Source: Clostridia bacterium (GTDB taxonomy: Bacteria; Bacillota; Clostridia; Oscillospirales; Acutalibacteraceae). Taken from it: a stretch of 60,768 nt of DNA. The notes beneath the pieces were generated by a model. The model did no database searches. It was not told the DNA's origin and worked only from the letters and a program-made list of their open reading frames with translations. The stretch lies in NCBI GenBank assembly GCA_017546665.1, contig JAFYSE010000030.1:1-60768 (forward strand). The letters are read 5' to 3'. Positions 57,529-60,768 of this stretch are shown here, one piece after another (within the stretch, counting starts at the first letter, position 1; every line of letters starts with the position of its first letter). The position numbers and the translations under genes were made by a program.

Positions 57529-60022
57529 AATCCAATATTTGTTTACCTATGGCTTTCAAACTATCCTCACGAACTTTTTTGGTGTATTTTGTGTTACCAA
57601 GTACCCAATCCCATTCAACCTTAAACCAGTCAATTTCTTGTGGCTTTCCACCGTCCATCTCTATTTTAACCTGTTCCATAAACTTTTCCCAACGCATTTT
57701 GTGGAATGAGTTTACAAGGTCACCTAACTGACGATGTGCATAGTCGTGAAGATTTCCATCATCCGATAAAAGTTTGCAATACCATGTGGTAATTAATGCT
57801 TTCGCATTAATCATATATAACTCTTTTGTAAAGTCGTCGAGTTTGTCGGTATATTCTTCGACTAGTGTAATATATGTTGCAAAAGTAAAGTCCTTGCTGT
57901 TGAGTAATACTCTGTCAAGTGTATCCAAAAGTGATAATAACTTATCACCATATTCAACACAAACAAGATAATCCTTACTCTTATATGCTGAAACCGTCTT
58001 TTTAACAAGGGATGTGAGCTTGTTTGAGATGGATTGTCTTAACAGGTCAACTGCATCGTAAACATAACATTCGTTATCCTTGAATTTGTCAAAATCCTTT
58101 AAGAAAAGCTTTACTGCTTCGTCAAAATCATCCTTTGAATAAGGAACTCTGACTGAACCACGGGCTGTAAACATCTTGGTTTCAGGGTCAAGGGGACGAC
58201 GACAACCCATAGTTTCGGTTGCACCAAAGCTTAATGGTCCGTTGTCACAGTTGTAAGCAGTTTTTAAAAGAATTTCCATACTTTCGTTAATATGCTCGTT
58301 TTCTTTGCCATATCTTCTCTTGGCATATTTCTTTGCCCATTCATTGATGTTGTCAATTTCTTCCCATATAGTTGAGAAGAAAATATCAGTAACAATAGGA
58401 TTGACATTCGTGCTTTCGGATGTCAGGGCAATTCCCTTAAAATTAGGTCTTTCGGATGCAGTTTTCACCATTTTCGGAATTTCATTAATGTTTCCGTAAA
58501 TACCGTGTCTTCCACCAAAATTATTAAGTAATCCGCAAAGTACATTTCCGTATTTTGCAAGACGACTGAATTTGTTTGCGTTGTGATTAACCTTTTCTGT
58601 GTTAAGGTCAAGCATAAGAATATGATTATCACGATAAGGCTTTACGGATTTTGTGAAAACCTTATTTGGATTGAGTGCCCAGCACTGAACAATCCAAATA
58701 GCATCCTTGTCAAAGGAAAGCATACTTTCCATAACATTTTTATAACTGTCTTTTGCAGTGTTTTTATTGAGCTTTCCACCTTCGTGACAAACATCACCTG
58801 CAAAGAAATGAGTTATATCACCAAAAACTTCTTTTTGACATTCGTAGAAAAGTTGAGCGTACTTAACATATTTCACGCTGTCGGGACAAATGATTAAAGG
58901 TCTTTCAATTCCTTTCCATTTACCTTGCTCAATAACTTCTACATCCTTGTCCTTTTTCTTGATATCACGTGGCACCATACCTGTATATGCCTGTAATACA
59001 ACATTCATTCCAAGTACTTGCATTCTTCTGTGGTTTCTTCGTGCCATATAGCATTTCTCAAAAAAGAAATCGTCGTGAATAGGTCCACCTATGTTGCAGA
59101 TGTTACTCATATAAAACCACGCGTAATAAGCAGGGCCAACAAGGAAATTCTTGATTTCGCGATGACGATATCCAAGTTTTGTAAGGAAACGACGATAAAC
59201 TTCTTCCATTCCAAGAATATCAAGTACAAGGTTAACACCATTCATAGCAAGAAAGTCAATTTCCTTTTGCCATTGTTCTTCTGTCCAGAATGCCATAGAG
59301 TAGGAATGAGTGCAATAGTTGTATGCGTATCTGTATTTAAACGTGGTTGTACGGTTGATTTTTCCGCTAACAGGGGGGAGTGTTTTCGGTAATTTAACCT
59401 GATTACCGAATCTTGAAATATGACAGTTACATACTTCTTTTAAATAGCAGTTGAAGGCTGATGCAAGTCCTACACCACTATTTGATGTAAGCACAATTTT
59501 CCCACGAAGACTTGCGATTGAAAAATAGTCCTCTTTAAGTCGTCTGTCAAGGCGTAATTCAAACTGCTCAACATAGGCTTCGCCAACTGTTCTGCTGATA
59601 ATTCCGTTGACATCTTCAAGAATTTCATCGTCAGTGATTTCTTTGGCAAATTCTGTTTTCTCAAATGTTTCAGGTTCGTGAAAAACAACCTTTTTAGATG
59701 GGAATTTACAATCCTCACCCAAAATCTCAACATTATTAATTGTTACTTTTTCACCATTGTAATACTTCACGAAAATACGAATGTACCTTGCAATTTTCGG
59801 GCTTTTACCTTTTTTATAGAAGTTTACACCGTCAAGGCTTGAAAAAACTGTATAGTTAACGTCAACACCATCGGGAAAAACTACAACAACATCGTGGACA
59901 CTCATGCTTTTAGGAAATGCTAAATCTATAAAGCAGGGGTAAGTGTCATAAACAAACATTGGCATAGTGTTTTTGTTAGCTTCACCACTGGCGTTGAGTA
60001 TTTCATAATTTAAAAGTTCCAA
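57527..60022 (-). CDS. GH89 alpha-N-acetylglucosaminidase
   Basis: An 831-residue enzyme releasing terminal alpha-GlcNAc, as found on gastric-type mucins. Order: CBM32/F5-8-like domain at about 10-100, a small alpha/beta domain to 220, then the GH89 barrel from YRYAYNYCTHSYSMAFW. The two catalytic glutamates are Glu414 in FAGDVCHEGG and Glu536 in ALTSESTNVNP, matching family positions. The C-terminal helical domain is complete. No signal peptide is seen, so it is cytoplasmic, unlike secreted Clostridium perfringens AgnC. I take TTG at 60022, 5 bases after AGGTGA; the GTG at 60031 overlaps that site. Confidence 0.9.
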   Translation of the reverse strand: MELLNYEILNASGEANKNTMPMFVYDTYPCFIDLAFPKSMSVHDVVVVFPDGVDVNYTVFSSLDGVNFYKKGKSPKIARYIRIFVKYYNGEKVTINNVEILGEDCKFPSKKVVFHEPETFEKTEFAKEITDDEILEDVNGIISRTVGEAYVEQFELRLDRRLKEDYFSIASLRGKIVLTSNSGVGLASAFNCYLKEVCNCHISRFGNQVKLPKTLPPVSGKINRTTTFKYRYAYNYCTHSYSMAFWTEEQWQKEIDFLAMNGVNLVLDILGMEEVYRRFLTKLGYRHREIKNFLVGPAYYAWFYMSNICNIGGPIHDDFFFEKCYMARRNHRRMQVLGMNVVLQAYTGMVPRDIKKKDKDVEVIEQGKWKGIERPLIICPDSVKYVKYAQLFYECQKEVFGDITHFFAGDVCHEGGKLNKNTAKDSYKNVMESMLSFDKDAIWIVQCWALNPNKVFTKSVKPYRDNHILMLDLNTEKVNHNANKFSRLAKYGNVLCGLLNNFGGRHGIYGNINEIPKMVKTASERPNFKGIALTSESTNVNPIVTDIFFSTIWEEIDNINEWAKKYAKRRYGKENEHINESMEILLKTAYNCDNGPLSFGATETMGCRRPLDPETKMFTARGSVRVPYSKDDFDEAVKLFLKDFDKFKDNECYVYDAVDLLRQSISNKLTSLVKKTVSAYKSKDYLVCVEYGDKLLSLLDTLDRVLLNSKDFTFATYITLVEEYTDKLDDFTKELYMINAKALITTWYCKLLSDDGNLHDYAHRQLGDLVNSFHKMRWEKFMEQVKIEMDGGKPQEIDWFKVEWDWVLGNTKYTKKVREDSLKAIGKQILD

Positions 60023-60152
60023 AGTAATCACCTAAAATCTAATATCTACTAAAATATATCACAAAAAACACCAAAAGTCTATTACGAAAAACGACTATTT
60101 TTGTTGATAAACAAACATTTTGTAATAAGTGTAAAAAAATGGTGTAAAACTA

Positions 60153-60181
60153 TTGAAAAATAAAATGTTTTTTGTTACAAT
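60153..60181 (+). promoter_or_regulatory. Promoter of ppdK
   Basis: TTGAAA (60153-60158), 17 bases, TACAAT (60176-60181). The rest of 60032-60255 shows no gene. Confidence 0.78.
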
Positions 60182-60255
60182 TTATAAGGTTAAATGTATT
60201 AGTGTGTACTGATGCGTTTAAGTGAAATTGTTAATAATTTTTTGGAGGTATAAAA

Positions 60256-60768
60256 ATGAGCAAAAAGTTTGTTTACCTTTTCAAAGAGGGTAACGCAACA
60301 ATGCGTGAACTCCTTGGTGGTAAGGGTGCTAACCTTGCTGAGATGACAAGTCTCGGTCTTCCAGTTCCTCAGGGCTTCACAGTTACAACAGAAGCTTGTA
60401 CACAGTACTATGAGGATGGCAGAAAAATCAATGATGACATTCAGGCAGAAATCATGGAGTACATCGACAAGATGGAAGAAATCACTGGCAAAAAATTCGG
60501 TGATAAAGAAAACCCACTCCTTGTTTCAGTTCGTTCAGGTGCTCGTGCATCAATGCCAGGTATGATGGATACAATCCTTAACCTTGGTCTTAACGAAGAA
60601 GTTGTTGAAGTTATGGCTGCAAAGTCAGGCAACGCTCGTTGGGCTTATGACTGCTACAGAAGATTTATCCAGATGTATTCTGACGTTGTTATGGAAGTTG
60701 GTAAGAAATACTTTGAAGAACTTATCGACGAAATGAAAGAGGACAGAGGCGTAACTCAGGACGTTGAG
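60256..60768 (+). CDS. ppdK: Pyruvate, phosphate dikinase, N-terminal part (3' end outside window)
   Basis: The first 171 residues of PPDK, which interconverts pyruvate, ATP and phosphate with PEP, AMP and pyrophosphate. The ATP-grasp N terminus is clear: YLFKEGNATMRELLGGKGANLAEMT, LPVPQGFTVTTEACTQYY and LVSVRSGARASMPGMMDTILNLGLN. TTGGAGGT lies 7 bases before the ATG. In Clostridia PPDK often replaces pyruvate kinase in glycolysis or runs in gluconeogenesis. The gene is cut by the window edge, not broken. Confidence 0.96.
   Translation, partial: MSKKFVYLFKEGNATMRELLGGKGANLAEMTSLGLPVPQGFTVTTEACTQYYEDGRKINDDIQAEIMEYIDKMEEITGKKFGDKENPLLVSVRSGARASMPGMMDTILNLGLNEEVVEVMAAKSGNARWAYDCYRRFIQMYSDVVMEVGKKYFEELIDEMKEDRGVTQDVE

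Overview
The window reads as a chromosomal segment of an AT-rich, Gram-positive, endospore-forming anaerobe of the class Clostridia, most likely an Oscillospirales/Ruminococcaceae-type gut bacterium. Supporting signs are the spoIIAA-spoIIAB-sigF operon and spoIID, a SCIFF peptide with its radical-SAM maturase, a dockerin-bearing surface protein, AGGAGG-type ribosome sites with several TTG starts, a ferredoxin, the start of a pyruvate phosphate dikinase, and many glycoside hydrolases. The assignment is inferred from gene content only; the window has no rRNA.

Layout. 1-5.1 kb: end of tuf, a YnzC-like protein, and a divergent parE-parC-type topoisomerase pair. 5.2-9.1 kb: a secreted protein, secG followed by tRNA-Lys, and a flavin-Rieske fusion, with structured repeats in every gap. 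9.1-16.4 kb: two hydrolases, an XRE regulator, a DtxR-type regulator with two flavoproteins, and a membrane-anchored PASTA protein whose kinase domain has lost its catalytic residues. 16.4-21.3 kb: a DUF5696 lipoprotein, the spoIIA operon, an asparaginase and tRNA-Arg. 21.3-27 kb: a leucine-rich-repeat/dockerin protein, an Orn/Lys/Arg decarboxylase-family enzyme, and scfB/scfA. 27-35.5 kb: nadB-nadC-folC, a GH38 alpha-mannosidase and a second leucine-rich-repeat surface protein. 35.5-42.3 kb: spoIID, citrate synthase, two membrane proteins, darA-holB-ricT and a ferredoxin. 42.3-53.2 kb: a GH35/HNH/RlmD cluster, a CapD-type dehydratase, ilvE, hslO/methyltransferase/yerC, and a Fur-regulated metal permease. 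53.3-60.8 kb: a clan GH-A-like protein and GH51 from mirrored divergent promoters, GH89, and the start of ppdK.

Glycan enzymes are the main theme. GH38, GH35 and GH89 lack signal peptides and would trim imported N-glycan or mucin-type oligosaccharides in the cytoplasm; GH51 and the GH-A-like protein carry export signals. The dockerin and leucine-rich-repeat proteins suggest adhesion or a scaffolded surface complex.

The most unusual content is non-coding. Both tRNA genes are followed by a terminator, then a roughly 190-bp cassette that starts with a reverse-complement copy of the tRNA T-arm, folds into three hairpins with GA-rich internal loops, and ends with a copy of the tRNA 3' end plus a second terminator; a truncated further unit follows. 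The two cassettes differ in sequence but keep the same fold through compensatory changes. A second family of about 100-bp palindromic repeats (4990-5091 and a 107-bp tandem pair from 8813) shows the same kind of covariation and shares an AA/GAA internal loop with the tRNA cassettes. I do not recognise a named family for either.
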